The notes: a model not told the origin generated them from the sequence alone. 64,000 nucleotides of DNA from DASWJZ01 sp038211615 (GCA_038211615.1 JBBQVL010000008.1:1-64000); one strand, 5' to 3'. Positions 8,692 through 18,029 are shown, counted from the stretch's first letter. Numbers and translations are program-made.

Positions 8692-8903
8692 GCCCCTCCG
8701 TTGCGGGGCTTTACCATCCAGGTGACAAGGGCGCCGGCCGGGATGACCCAGATGAGCCCGGCGACGACGAAGTAGACAAGCTGCGTCAGGCCCGACGTGC
8801 CGGGGAGCTTCGCCGCCGCTATTGTCATGGCGATGAGTGCGTAGACGCAGACGAAGGCGACGAGCACCACGGTCCCGACAAGCTTTCTGACGCGATCCGG
8901 CAT
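8688..8903 (-). CDS. DUF2842 small membrane protein
   Basis: A 71-residue protein with two hydrophobic helices (VGTVVLVAFVCVYALIAM and LVYFVVAGLIWVIPAGAL) and a basic C-terminus (MVKPRNGGA). It matches the length and pattern of the DUF2842 family, found almost only in Alphaproteobacteria. Function is unknown. Its stop overlaps the convergent deacetylase stop by 4 bp. It diverges from the heme A synthase gene, and membership of a cytochrome-assembly neighbourhood is only suggested by that adjacency. Confidence 0.85.
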   Translation of the reverse strand: MPDRVRKLVGTVVLVAFVCVYALIAMTIAAAKLPGTSGLTQLVYFVVAGLIWVIPAGALVTWMVKPRNGGA

Positions 8904-9021
8904 GGCTTCTCCCTCAGCCCACCTATTGCGCTCTCCTTATCACGGCAAGCCGCACCGTTCGCGACCCGGTGTCGCGCCGCCGCCGCTTGCTCCCTCGGGC
9001 CGCGGCTCCTAAGAGGCGGCC

Positions 9022-10086
9022 ATGGTTGCGCTGCCGCTTCACTCCGACGGGGCCGCCGAGGACATCGCCGGCGAGCGCGTCGTCGCGGTGCGGCGGTGGC
9101 TGCTCGTCCTGATCCTCCTCGTCTTCGCCATGGTGCTGATCGGCGGTGCGACCCGGCTGACCGAATCCGGTCTCTCCATCACCGAGTGGAACCTCGTCGC
9201 GGGTTCCCTCCCGCCGCTCGGCGATGCAGCCTGGCAGAAGGCGTTCACGCTTTACCGTCAAAGCCCTCAGTACGATCTCCTGAACCAGGGCATGAGCCTC
9301 GAAGCGTTCCGGACGATCTATTGGTGGGAATGGACGCACCGCGAGCTCGGCCGCTTCATCGGGCTGGTCTACATCGCCGGGTTCCTCTGGTTCGCCGTGC
9401 GGCGAACCGTGCCGGGGAGGGTGATCGCCCTCCTTGCCGCGATGGGTCTCCTGCTCGGGACGCAAGGGGTGGTCGGCTGGGTGATGGTGGCTTCGGGGCT
9501 GAAGCCGGGGATGGTGGCGGTCGAGCCGATCCGGCTTGCGCTGCATCTGGTGCTTGCCTCGTTGTTCTTCGCGGCGGTCGTCGCGATGTTCGTCAAGCTC
9601 GGCGGTGCCGAACGTGAGACCACGGATCGCCCTGGCGAACGCTTCGCTGCGCGCGCCATCGTGGTTCTCGCCTTCCTGCAGATCGCCCTCGGCGGGCTGG
9701 TCGCCGGGCACCACGCCGGCCTCACCTACAACACCTGGCCGCTGATGGACGGCCGGCTCCTCCCGCACGGGCTAGGTGCGATACAGCCGCTATGGCTGAA
9801 CGTCTTCGACAACATAACCGCGATCCAGTTCAATCACAGGATCGGCGGCTATGTGCTCGCCGCCGCGATCCTCGCCTACGGCGTGGCGATGCGGCGCGCG
9901 GGGAGCGCCGCGCGCGGGCGCGCCACGTTCCTGATGGCGCTCGTGCTGACCCAGGTGGCTGTCGGAATCGCGACTCTCGTCAACGTCGTGCCGGCGCCGC
10001 TCGCGCTGCTGCATCAGGCGATCGCGCTGATCCTGCTCTTCGTGCTGGTCTGGAACGCCAGCGTGCTGCGCACGGCGAGCGCCTAG
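9022..10086 (+). CDS. ctaA: Heme A synthase (COX15/CtaA)
   Basis: A 354-residue inner-membrane enzyme that oxidises the C8 methyl of heme O to the formyl group of heme A for cytochrome c oxidase. Eight hydrophobic helices are visible in two four-helix halves. Diagnostic segments are GGATRLTESGLSITEW (41-56), YWWEWTHRELGR with His106, LHLVLA with His175, NHRIGGY with His272 and LLHQA with His331. These four His are in the places expected for heme ligands. Length and motifs match alphaproteobacterial type-2 CtaA proteins. Its 3' end overlaps convergent purN by 4 bp. Confidence 0.97.
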   Translation: MVALPLHSDGAAEDIAGERVVAVRRWLLVLILLVFAMVLIGGATRLTESGLSITEWNLVAGSLPPLGDAAWQKAFTLYRQSPQYDLLNQGMSLEAFRTIYWWEWTHRELGRFIGLVYIAGFLWFAVRRTVPGRVIALLAAMGLLLGTQGVVGWVMVASGLKPGMVAVEPIRLALHLVLASLFFAAVVAMFVKLGGAERETTDRPGERFAARAIVVLAFLQIALGGLVAGHHAGLTYNTWPLMDGRLLPHGLGAIQPLWLNVFDNITAIQFNHRIGGYVLAAAILAYGVAMRRAGSAARGRATFLMALVLTQVAVGIATLVNVVPAPLALLHQAIALILLFVLVWNASVLRTASA

Positions 10087-10742
10087 TCCGACGGCGAGAG
10101 CAGGCTGGCGCCGGTCGCGAACTTCTCTCCGTCGATGACGACTTGTTCCTCCACCACCCGTGCCCGGCCGCCCGCCACGAGCTTCAGCGCCAGCGGATAG
10201 AGCCGGTGCTCGACGCCGAGAACGCGTGCCGCAAGCGTCTCCGGCGTGTCGCCGGGGAGCACCGGCACGACGCCCTGCGCCACGATCGGGCCTGTATCCA
10301 TTTCGGGTTGGACAAAATGCACCGTCGCGCCATGCACGCGGACGCCGGCCGCAAGCGCCCGCTCGTGCGTGTGAAGGCCGGGGAAGAGCGGGAGGAGCGA
10401 GGGGTGGATGTTCAGCATCCTGTCGCGCCACGCCTCGACGAATTGCGGCGTGAGCAGCCGCATGAAGCCGGCGAGCAAGACCAGGTCGATCCCAGCGGCC
10501 CGGAGTGCGGCATCGAGCGCGGCCTCGAACGCCGCCTTCGTCTCGAACCGGCTCCGGTCGACCGCCGCGGAGGCAATGCCGGCGTTGCGCGCGGCGGCGA
10601 GACCACCCGCCTCGGGATTGTCGGCGAGGACGAGTGCAATCTCGGCCGGATAGTTCTCGGCCTTCGCCGCTGCAATCAGCGCGGCGAGGTTGCTGCCGCG
10701 ACCGGAGATGAGAACGGCCGTCTTCCGCCGTGGCTCAGCCAT
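10083..10742 (-). CDS. purN: Phosphoribosylglycinamide formyltransferase
   Basis: A 219-residue GAR transformylase, which moves the formyl group of 10-formyl-tetrahydrofolate to GAR in purine synthesis. Start ATG 10742 overlaps the end of purM by 8 bp; the longer frame to 10802 only runs inside purM. The ribonucleotide-binding loop SGRGSN (13-18), catalytic Asn111-x-His113 in NIHPSLLPLFPG and Asp149 in EMDTGPIV are all present. It forms a coupled purM-purN operon, the usual arrangement. Confidence 0.97.
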   Translation of the reverse strand: MAEPRRKTAVLISGRGSNLAALIAAAKAENYPAEIALVLADNPEAGGLAAARNAGIASAAVDRSRFETKAAFEAALDAALRAAGIDLVLLAGFMRLLTPQFVEAWRDRMLNIHPSLLPLFPGLHTHERALAAGVRVHGATVHFVQPEMDTGPIVAQGVVPVLPGDTPETLAARVLGVEHRLYPLALKLVAGGRARVVEEQVVIDGEKFATGASLLSPSD

Positions 10743-11796
10743 CGAGAGCAAGTGTGCCGGCAAAGACCACGGGAGTCTTTTCCCGCACGGCGATCCGCCC
10801 AAGCAGGGTTACGGTTTCGCCCTCCGCCTCGAGCAGCGCGCGGACGTTCGCGGCGGCGCCGGGATCGACGACCAGCATCATGCCGATGCCGCAGTTGAAG
10901 GTGCGCAGCATCTCCGCGTGCGCAACCGGGCCGGCGATCCAGCGGAACACCGGCGGAACTTTGATCGCGGCAAGGTCGATCTCGGCGGCGAGATCGTCCG
11001 GAAGCACGCGCGGGATGTTCTCGACCAGTCCGCCGCCGGTGATGTGCGCGAGTGCCTTCACGGCGCCCGTCTCGCGGATCGCGGCGAGGCAGGAGCGGAC
11101 GTAGATGCGGGTGGGCGTCAGCAGCGCCGCGCCGAGGGTTGTCGCGGGCGCGAAGGGCGCCGGGTCCGACCAGCGCAGGCCCGCCATCTCGGCGACACGG
11201 CGGACGAGCGAGAACCCGTTCGAATGCACGCCGCTGGAGGCAAGGCCGAGGATGATGTCGCCGGTCGCGACATCGCGGGGAAGAGTGCGGTCGCGCTCCA
11301 CCGCGCCGACCGAAAAGCCCGCGAGGTCGTAGTCGCCTCTGCGGTAGAGCCCGGGCATCTCGGCGGTCTCGCCGCCGACAAGCGCGGCGCCCGCGATGCG
11401 GCAGCCCTCGGCGATGCCCTCGATCACCCTCGCGGCGGTCTCCACATCGAGTGCGGAGGAGGCGAAATAATCGAGGAAGATGAGCGGCTCGGCGCCCTGC
11501 ACCACGAGGTCGTTCACGCACATCGCGACCAGGTCGATACCGATCGTGCGGTGCTCGCCGCAATCGATGGCGATCTTCAGCTTGGTGCCGACGCCGTCGG
11601 TCGTGGAAACGAGGATCGGGTCGCGGAAGCCGGCGGCTTTCAGGTCGAAAAGCGCACCGAAGCCGCCAAGCCCGCCGAGCACGCCAGGGCGGGATGTCGC
11701 CGCCGCGGCCGGCTTGATCCGGTCGACGAGGGCGTTGCCGGCGTCGATATCGACGCCCGCCTGCCGGTAGGTCAGGGTATTGCGCTGCTCCCCCAT
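10735..11796 (-). CDS. purM: Phosphoribosylformylglycinamidine cyclo-ligase (AIR synthetase)
   Basis: A 353-residue ATP-dependent AIR synthetase, the fifth step of purine synthesis. The N-terminus has the conserved TYRQAGVDIDAGN, then GGFGALFDLK, the signature TTDGVGTKLKIA and AMCVNDLVVQGAEPLIFLDYFA. The glycine-rich C-terminal segment HITGGGLVENIPRVLP closes the PurM fold. It begins close to, and diverges from, the CDP-alcohol phosphatidyltransferase gene, and it is translationally coupled to purN. Confidence 0.98.
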   Translation of the reverse strand: MGEQRNTLTYRQAGVDIDAGNALVDRIKPAAAATSRPGVLGGLGGFGALFDLKAAGFRDPILVSTTDGVGTKLKIAIDCGEHRTIGIDLVAMCVNDLVVQGAEPLIFLDYFASSALDVETAARVIEGIAEGCRIAGAALVGGETAEMPGLYRRGDYDLAGFSVGAVERDRTLPRDVATGDIILGLASSGVHSNGFSLVRRVAEMAGLRWSDPAPFAPATTLGAALLTPTRIYVRSCLAAIRETGAVKALAHITGGGLVENIPRVLPDDLAAEIDLAAIKVPPVFRWIAGPVAHAEMLRTFNCGIGMMLVVDPGAAANVRALLEAEGETVTLLGRIAVREKTPVVFAGTLALDG

Positions 11797-11865
11797 AGCG
11801 GCTAGCGCCTAGAGTGCCAGCGGGGGGATTGCAAGAACGACCGCAGATCCGTCTCTCTTGAGTTC

Positions 11866-12462
11866 TTGTCCACGCCAGGACGGCACAGTCAGGTCCTTGC
11901 CTTGACGCTACCGAATTTCATCACGATTGCGCGCCTCATCGGGGTGCCGCTGATCGTCTGGCTGATGATCGCCGACCGCTTCGTCGAGGCGACCGTGGTT
12001 TTCATCCTGGCCGGACTGTCGGATGCGGCCGACGGCTTCATCGCCAAGCGGTTCAACGCCGCGTCGGTGCTCGGCGCCTACCTCGACCCGGTCGCGGACA
12101 AGGCGCTGCTCGTCTCGGTCTTCTGCACCCTCGGCTTCAAGGGCACGCTGCCGGCGTGGCTGATTGTGCTTGTGGTGAGCCGCGATCTCTTCATCATCGG
12201 CGGCATGCTTCTCGCCTACATGCTGGGCAGCCCAATGGCCGTGAAGCCCCTCTGGGTCTCGAAGGTCAACACGACGGCGCAGATCGTGCTCCTGGCTTTC
12301 GTGCTCGGCGACAGCTCCGGCGTGACCATCTTCGAGCCGCTGATCACGCTGACGATCGCGGCCGTCGCGCTCCTGACCATTGCCTCCGCCGGTGCGTACC
12401 TGGTCGAGTGGGTTCGCCATATGGCCGGTGGTCCCGGCCATGTCTCCGGAAGCGACGCATGA
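11866..12462 (+). CDS. CDP-alcohol phosphatidyltransferase family protein (PgsA-like)
   Basis: A membrane enzyme with the CDP-alcohol phosphatidyltransferase signature D-x2-DG-x2-A-x9-G-x3-D-x3-D, seen as DAADGFIAKRF followed by GAYLDPVAD. The family condenses CDP-diacylglycerol with an alcohol such as glycerol-3-phosphate. About five or six membrane helices are visible. The start is uncertain: the frame opens with TTG at 11866 (198 aa), but TTG at 11902 would give MTLPNFITIARL, the usual N-terminus of the family. It overlaps the next gene by ATGA and heads a perM-hdaA run. Whether the product is phosphatidylglycerol phosphate cannot be proved from sequence, and another pgsA could lie elsewhere. 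Confidence 0.88.
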   Translation: MSTPGRHSQVLALTLPNFITIARLIGVPLIVWLMIADRFVEATVVFILAGLSDAADGFIAKRFNAASVLGAYLDPVADKALLVSVFCTLGFKGTLPAWLIVLVVSRDLFIIGGMLLAYMLGSPMAVKPLWVSKVNTTAQIVLLAFVLGDSSGVTIFEPLITLTIAAVALLTIASAGAYLVEWVRHMAGGPGHVSGSDA

Positions 12463-13556
12463 ACTTCCGCACGCAGCTGATCTTCTGGCTCGGAGCGCTG
12501 CTCTTCCTGCTGCTCTTCCTCTGGGTATTCAGCGATATCCTGCTGCCGTTCATCCTCGGAATGGCGCTCGCCTATCTGCTCGACCCGATCGCCGACCGGC
12601 TGGAGCGTGCCGGGATGAGCCGCTTCTGGGCGACGATCACCATCGTGGTGCTGACGGTGCTCGTACTGGCGCTCGTGGGTCTGATCGTCGTCCCGCTGCT
12701 TGTCACGCAGCTTTCCGGATTTCTCGAGCGGCTGCCGTCCTACGCCACGCAGTTGCAGTCTCTCGGCGACCACTTCTTCAAGACGCGGATCGGCCAGTAT
12801 TTCCGCACGCAGGGCAGCAGCGGCAGCGTCGACCAGGTCGTGTCGCAGGGCGCGGCGTGGATCGCCACGGTGGTCTCCTCGGTGTGGGCTGGCGGGCAGG
12901 CCGTGATCGGCGTGGTCAGCCTGCTTGTGGTGACGCCGGTGGTCGCTTTCTACCTGCTCTACGACTGGGACCACATGCTCGCGCGTCTCGACGCCCTGCT
13001 GCCGCGCAAGCACGCCGAGACGATCCGCGAGCTTGGCCGCGACATCAACCTCGCCATCGCCGGCTTCATCCGCGGGCAGGGCGCGCTCTGCGCCATCCTC
13101 GGGCTCTACTACGCCATCTCCCTTTCGATCATCGGGCTGAACTTCGGATTCCTGATCGGCAGCATTGCCGGCCTCATCAGCTTCATCCCCTTCGTCGGCT
13201 CGATCGTCGGGTTCTTCCTCGCGGTGGGCGTGGCGGTGGTGCAGTTCTGGCCCGACTGGATCTGGGTGGTGGTCGTCGCCGGCGTGTTTGCCGTCGGCCA
13301 GTTCATCGAGGGCAACATCCTGCAGCCGCGGCTCGTCGGATCGAGCATCGGCGTGCATCCGGTCTGGCTGATGTTCGCGCTCTTCGCCTTCGGTTCGCTG
13401 TTCGGCTTTGTCGGCGTGCTGCTCGCCGTGCCGGTGACGGCCGCGATCGGCGTGCTCGTCCGCTTCGCCGCGGAGCGCTACCGGCTGAGCGGGCTCTATC
13501 TGGATCGGGACCCGGACGGAGGTCCCCCGCCGAGACTTGGCCCGCCCAGCTTATGA
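12459..13556 (+). CDS. AI-2E/PerM family membrane transporter
   Basis: A 365-residue polytopic protein of the AI-2E transporter (UPF0118/PerM) family. It has two N-terminal helices, a long soluble stretch with amphipathic helices (FLERLPSYATQLQ) and a C-terminal bundle containing GLNFGFLIGSIAGLISFIPFVG and the conserved GQFIEGNILQPRLVG. Members export signalling molecules, sodium or polyketides; the substrate here is unknown. It is coupled on both sides by 4-bp ATGA overlaps, to the phosphatidyltransferase and to hdaA. This is the standard alphaproteobacterial arrangement. Confidence 0.92.
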   Translation: MNFRTQLIFWLGALLFLLLFLWVFSDILLPFILGMALAYLLDPIADRLERAGMSRFWATITIVVLTVLVLALVGLIVVPLLVTQLSGFLERLPSYATQLQSLGDHFFKTRIGQYFRTQGSSGSVDQVVSQGAAWIATVVSSVWAGGQAVIGVVSLLVVTPVVAFYLLYDWDHMLARLDALLPRKHAETIRELGRDINLAIAGFIRGQGALCAILGLYYAISLSIIGLNFGFLIGSIAGLISFIPFVGSIVGFFLAVGVAVVQFWPDWIWVVVVAGVFAVGQFIEGNILQPRLVGSSIGVHPVWLMFALFAFGSLFGFVGVLLAVPVTAAIGVLVRFAAERYRLSGLYLDRDPDGGPPPRLGPPSL

Positions 13557-14254
13557 CCGGCTCGTCGCAACTGCCGCTCGCGCTGCCGCATGCGCCGAGC
13601 TACGGGCGCGAGGATTTCATGCCGGGCGGCTCGAACAGCGTCGCGCTGCGGCTGATCGAGAGCTGGCCCGACTGGCCGGGGCCGATCGTGCTCCTCACTG
13701 GCCCGGCGGGCTCAGGCAAGACGCACCTCGCGCATATCTGGGCCGCAGAGGCGAATGCCGCGATCGTTCCGGCATCCGACCTCGCTGGTAATCGCGCCGT
13801 TCCGCGGATCGCCCCCGGCGGCGCGATCGCTGTCGAGGACGTGACGCCGGAAGCGGTGCCGGAGGCGGAGCTCTTCCACCTCATCAACGGCGTGCGCGAG
13901 CTTGGCGGGTCGCTGCTCCTGACCGCGCGCCGCCGTGCGGACGACTGGCAGGTCGGGCTGCCGGACCTTCGCTCGCGGCTTCGCCTGGCAGCGCCCGTGA
14001 CGCTCGGCGCGCCGGAAGACGAGCTTCTTCGCCAGGTGCTTGTAAAGCTCTTCGCCGACCGCCAGCTTGCGGTGGACAAGCCGGTGATCGACTATCTCAT
14101 CGCGCGGATGGAGCGCTCCCTCAGCGCCGCGAGCGCCCTGGTGGAAGCGCTCGACGCGGAGGCGCTTGCCGCCGGCCGGCGGGTCACGCGGGCGATGGCG
14201 GCGGGTATATTGGCCGGCGCCGCGATTTCCAGAGAGTTTGCGGATCGGCAATAG
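13553..14254 (+). CDS. hdaA: HdaA, regulatory inactivator of DnaA (DnaA-like AAA+ protein)
   Basis: A 233-residue AAA+ protein resembling domain III of DnaA without the DNA-binding domain. The N-terminal QLPLAL (6-11) fits the beta-clamp-binding motif of Hda proteins. Walker A is GPAGSGKT (50-57). The Walker B strand is AIAVEDV. Helices near RSLSAASALVEALD complete the lid. In Caulobacter HdaA works with the sliding clamp to stimulate ATP hydrolysis by DnaA and prevent over-initiation. Start ATG 13553 overlaps the transporter stop as ATGA. Confidence 0.92.
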   Translation: MTGSSQLPLALPHAPSYGREDFMPGGSNSVALRLIESWPDWPGPIVLLTGPAGSGKTHLAHIWAAEANAAIVPASDLAGNRAVPRIAPGGAIAVEDVTPEAVPEAELFHLINGVRELGGSLLLTARRRADDWQVGLPDLRSRLRLAAPVTLGAPEDELLRQVLVKLFADRQLAVDKPVIDYLIARMERSLSAASALVEALDAEALAAGRRVTRAMAAGILAGAAISREFADRQ

Positions 14255-14255
14255 A

Positions 14256-14273
14256 TTGTCATCATACTGACAA
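14256..14273 (+). promoter_or_regulatory. Pho-box-like site upstream of ppk1
   Basis: An 18-bp element TTGTCAT-CATA-CTGACAA lies 41 bp before the ppk1 start. Against the PhoB consensus CTGTCAT-N4-CTGTCA[TC] it matches 11 of 14 defined positions with the right 7-4-7 architecture. It is also an inverted repeat (TTGTCA / TGACAA). Control of ppk by PhoB is known in other bacteria. Binding here is an inference. Confidence 0.5.
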
Positions 14274-14314
14274 ACGGGAAGCTGAAGAGGACCGAGGGTC
14301 CCGGAACGAGCGTC

Positions 14315-16513
14315 ATGAGCGAAGCACTGCACATCTCGCCTTTGCCTGATATCGCGCCGCATCCGGCCGTGAGCCTCGACGCGGAGCTTGCGGTGAGCCC
14401 GTCACGCTTCATCAACCGCGAGATATCGTGGCTGGAATTCAACCGCCGCGTCCTTGAGGAATCGGAGAATCCCAACCATCCGCTGCTGGAACGGCTGCGG
14501 TTCCTGTCGATCTCGGGCAAGAACCTCGACGAGTTCTTCATGGTCCGCGTCGCGGGGCTTGCCGGCCAGGCGCGCGAGCTGATCGCGACGGTAAGCGACG
14601 ACGGGCTGTCGCCCGCCGAGCAACTTCGCGCCATCGACGCCAAGGTCGCGGAGCTGGTGCAGCAGCAGCACGCAAGCTGGAAGCTGCTGCGCAACGAGCT
14701 GGCGAATGTCGGCATCGCCATCGTGGCGCCGGAAACGCTGAGCGAGGACGAGCGTCTCTGGCTGGAGAGCTACTTCCTCGATTCGATCTTCCCCGTCCTG
14801 ACCCCGCTGGCGATCGATCCGGCGCATCCCTTTCCGTTCATACCGAACCTCGGGTTCACGCTCGCCCTTCAGCTTTCCGGCACGAAGGGCCGCGCCATGC
14901 AGGCGCTGGTGCGCATCCCGATCAGCGTCGAGCGCTTCATCACCATACCGCCGGCCGGGAACGGCTCCGCGGCGCTCCGCTTCGTGCTGCTGGAGGACGC
15001 CGTCAGCCTTTTCATCCCGCGCCTCTTCCCCGGCTACCAGGTAAGCGGGAAGGGCGCTTTCCGGCCGATCCGCGACTCCGACATCGAGGTGGAGGAAGAG
15101 GCCGAGGATCTCGTCCGCTTCTTCGAGCGCGCCCTGAAGCAGCGCCGCCGCGGAGTCGTGATCAGGCTGGAGATCGAAGAGGGAATGCCGGACTCGCTCC
15201 GCTCTGTGGTGCGGGGGGCGATGAATGTCGCCGACCATGAAGTGCACATCATTCCGGGGCTGCTGGCCATCGACAACGTCTCGCAGCTCATCGCTGTCGA
15301 CCGCGCGGATCTGAAGTTCGAGCCCTACGCGCCGCGCTTCCCCGAACGCATCCGCGAGCATGGCGGCGATTGCTTCGCCGCCATCCGGCAGAAGGACATC
15401 GTCGTCCACCATCCCTACGAGTCGTTCGACGCGGTGCTGCAGTTCCTGCGCCAGGCCGCTTCCGACCCGGACGTGGTGGCGATCAAGCAGACGCTCTATC
15501 GCACCTCCAACGATTCCCCCATCGTCAAGGCGCTGATCGAGGCGGCCGAGGCCGGCAAGTCGGTGACGGCGCTGGTCGAGCTGAAGGCGCGTTTCGACGA
15601 GGAAGCGAATATCCGCTGGGCGCGCGACCTCGAACGGGCGGGCGCGCAGGTGGTCTACGGCTTCATCGAGATGAAGACGCACGCCAAGCTCTCGCAGGTC
15701 GTGCGGCGCGAGGCGGGCGGGCTGGTCAGCTACGTGCACGCCGGCACCGGCAACTACCATCCGATCACGGCGCGCATTTACACGGACCTGAGCTACTTCA
15801 CCGCCGATCCGGTCATTGCCCGCGACGTGGCGCGCATCTTCAACTTCATCACCGGCTACGCCCCGCCGCAGGATCTGAAGCGGATCGCCGTGTCGCCGTT
15901 CTCGCTCCGCGGCCGCATCCTCGAGCATATCGCCGCCGAGATCGCCCACGCCGAGGCGGGACGGCCGGCGCGAATCTGGATGAAGATCAACTCGCTCGTC
16001 GATCGCGAGATGATCGACGCGCTTTATCGCGCCAGCCAGGCGGGCGTGTCGATCGACCTCGTCGTGCGCGGCATCTGCTGCCTGCGACCGCGCGTCCCGG
16101 GCCTTTCCGACAATATCCGCGTGAAATCCATCATCGGGCGGTTTCTCGAGCACTCGCGAATTCTGTGCTTTGGCAACGGGCATGGGCTGCCTTCGGACGA
16201 AGCGCTCGTCTATATCAGCTCCGCCGATCTGATGCCGCGCAACCTCGATCGGCGGGTGGAGTGCATCGTGCCGCTGGTCAACCCGACCGTTCATATGCAG
16301 GTGCTCGACCAGATCATGGTCGCGAACCTGAAGGACAACGAGCAGAGCTGGGAAGTGCTGCCCGACGGCACGTCGCGGCGCATTCATCGCAAGGAAGGCG
16401 AAGAGCCGTTCAACGCCCATCGCTATTTCATGACCAATCCGAGCCTTTCGGGCCGCGGTCGATCGCTGAAATCCTCCTCGCCTCGTGCTTTCTCGCCCCT
16501 CCAGCGCGGTTGA
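14315..16513 (+). CDS. ppk1: Polyphosphate kinase 1
   Basis: A 732-residue enzyme that reversibly polymerises the gamma phosphate of ATP into polyphosphate. The N-terminal domain begins at FINREISWLEFNRRVLEE and contains SGKNLDEFFMVRVAG. The phospholipase-D-like catalytic halves carry the phosphorylated His475 in YVHAGTGNYHP and a second conserved His613 in EHSRILCF, plus VDREMIDALYRAS. All expected blocks are intact. It has its own upstream region with a Pho-box-like site. The last 29 bases overlap the start of ppx, so the enzymes making and degrading polyphosphate are probably translated from one message. Confidence 0.98.
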   Translation: MSEALHISPLPDIAPHPAVSLDAELAVSPSRFINREISWLEFNRRVLEESENPNHPLLERLRFLSISGKNLDEFFMVRVAGLAGQARELIATVSDDGLSPAEQLRAIDAKVAELVQQQHASWKLLRNELANVGIAIVAPETLSEDERLWLESYFLDSIFPVLTPLAIDPAHPFPFIPNLGFTLALQLSGTKGRAMQALVRIPISVERFITIPPAGNGSAALRFVLLEDAVSLFIPRLFPGYQVSGKGAFRPIRDSDIEVEEEAEDLVRFFERALKQRRRGVVIRLEIEEGMPDSLRSVVRGAMNVADHEVHIIPGLLAIDNVSQLIAVDRADLKFEPYAPRFPERIREHGGDCFAAIRQKDIVVHHPYESFDAVLQFLRQAASDPDVVAIKQTLYRTSNDSPIVKALIEAAEAGKSVTALVELKARFDEEANIRWARDLERAGAQVVYGFIEMKTHAKLSQVVRREAGGLVSYVHAGTGNYHPITARIYTDLSYFTADPVIARDVARIFNFITGYAPPQDLKRIAVSPFSLRGRILEHIAAEIAHAEAGRPARIWMKINSLVDREMIDALYRASQAGVSIDLVVRGICCLRPRVPGLSDNIRVKSIIGRFLEHSRILCFGNGHGLPSDEALVYISSADLMPRNLDRRVECIVPLVNPTVHMQVLDQIMVANLKDNEQSWEVLPDGTSRRIHRKEGEEPFNAHRYFMTNPSLSGRGRSLKSSSPRAFSPLQRG

Positions 16514-18029
16514 GCCGCTGAGCGCGCAAGGCCGCATCGCGGGCCGCGGTCCGGTCGCCGTCATCGACATCGGGTCGAACTCGGTGCGTCTCGTCGTCTA
16601 CGAGCGCCTCGCCCGCTCGCCGACTCCGCTGTTCAACGAGAAGATCCTCGCCGGCCTCGGCACCGCCGTCGCGCAATCAGGAAAGCTCGCCGCCGACGCG
16701 ATGGAGAAGACGCGGGTGGCGCTCCGCCGCTTCGCCGCGCTCTGCCGCCAGATGGGCGTGAGCGACCTTGACGTCGTGGCGACGGCGGCGATGCGCGAGG
16801 CGGCCAACGGCGCCGAATTCATGCGCGACGTCGAGGCGATCTGCGGCGTGCCGGTGAAGGTGCTGACCGGCGAGGAGGAGGCGCGCATAGCGGCACTCGG
16901 CGTCGTTGCCGGCTTTCAGCACCCGGACGGGGTCGCCGGCGATCTCGGCGGCGGCAGCCTGGAACTGATCGACGTGAACGGCCGCGAGACCGGCGAGGGC
17001 GACAGCCTGCCGCTCGGCGGCCTTCGCCTGCAGGCCGGTTCGGGTGGCTCGCTGAAGGCGGCGCGCGAGCTTGCCCGCGATGCCATCGAGCGCTCGAAGG
17101 TCATCCGCCGCCTCGAGGGCCGCGTCTTCTACGCCATCGGCGGAACCTGGCGGTCGCTCGCGCGACTCCACATGCACGACAGCGGCTATCCGCTGCACGT
17201 CATGCACGAATACCGGATGGATCCGGACGAACTCGACGATTTCCTGAAGATCCTGCTGCGCGGGCCGCTGGACCAGGTGCCCGGCATCTCGGTCGTGTCG
17301 AAGCAGCGCCAGGTGCTCCTGCCGTTCGGCGCGGTGGTGCTGGCGGAGGTCTTGCGGGCGGGCAAGCCGGATTCGGTTTCGATATCGGCGCTCGGACTGC
17401 GCGAAGGCCTACTCTACGCAAAGCTTTCGGCGAAGGAGCAGAAGGCGGACCCGCTGATCGCTGCGGCGGCGGAGCTCAACCTCCTCCGCTCGCGCGCGCC
17501 CGGGCATGGCGAGGAACTCATCCCCTGGACCGCGACCGCCATGGCGGCGCTCGGTCTTGAGGAGACCGAGGAGGAAAAGCGGCTCCGCGCGGCCGCCTGC
17601 CTGCTCGCCGATATCGGCTGGCGCGCACATCCGGACTACCGCGGCGAGCAGAGCCTGAACATCATCACCAACGCCGCCTTCGTCGGCATAGACCATCCGG
17701 GGCGCTCCTACCTGGCGCTCGCGATCTACTACCGCCATGCCGGGCTGACCGACGAGGAGCTCGGGGCGGGACTGCGCGAGCTTGCGCCGCTCCGCTACCG
17801 GGAAAGCGCGCGGGCGCTCGCCGCCGCGTTCCGCGTGGCCTACCTCGTCTCCGGCGCGGTCGAGGGCGTGCTGCCGAGGACGGCCATCCGGCGCAAGGAG
17901 AAAGGCAGCGCGATCGAGCTCGTCCTGCCGGCCGAGCTCGGCGACCTGCGCGGCGCTCGGCTCGAAAGCCGGCTCCGCCAGTTCGCGGCGCTCGGCGGCC
18001 TTTCCGCCTCGATCGCGATCGGGAAGTAG
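16485..18029 (+). CDS. ppx: Exopolyphosphatase (Ppx/GppA family)
   Basis: A 514-residue phosphatase of the actin/hsp70 ATPase fold. The N-terminal phosphate loop is VIDIGSNSVRLVVYE. ATAAMREAANG and the second phosphate loop GDLGGGSLELI follow, with a helical C-terminal domain after about residue 320. Exopolyphosphatases remove terminal phosphates from polyphosphate, and some members also hydrolyse pppGpp. The start is GTG 16485, inside the end of ppk1, a 29-bp overlap that suggests coupled translation. It is convergent with rnd, with only 2 bp between the stops. Confidence 0.95.
   Translation: MLSRPSSAVEPLSAQGRIAGRGPVAVIDIGSNSVRLVVYERLARSPTPLFNEKILAGLGTAVAQSGKLAADAMEKTRVALRRFAALCRQMGVSDLDVVATAAMREAANGAEFMRDVEAICGVPVKVLTGEEEARIAALGVVAGFQHPDGVAGDLGGGSLELIDVNGRETGEGDSLPLGGLRLQAGSGGSLKAARELARDAIERSKVIRRLEGRVFYAIGGTWRSLARLHMHDSGYPLHVMHEYRMDPDELDDFLKILLRGPLDQVPGISVVSKQRQVLLPFGAVVLAEVLRAGKPDSVSISALGLREGLLYAKLSAKEQKADPLIAAAAELNLLRSRAPGHGEELIPWTATAMAALGLEETEEEKRLRAAACLLADIGWRAHPDYRGEQSLNIITNAAFVGIDHPGRSYLALAIYYRHAGLTDEELGAGLRELAPLRYRESARALAAAFRVAYLVSGAVEGVLPRTAIRRKEKGSAIELVLPAELGDLRGARLESRLRQFAALGGLSASIAIGK

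Noticed and set aside
14402..16570. Minus-strand frame of 722 codons over ppk1
   Set aside because: Antisense shadow of an unmistakable ppk1; low-complexity His/Arg/Asp-rich translation.
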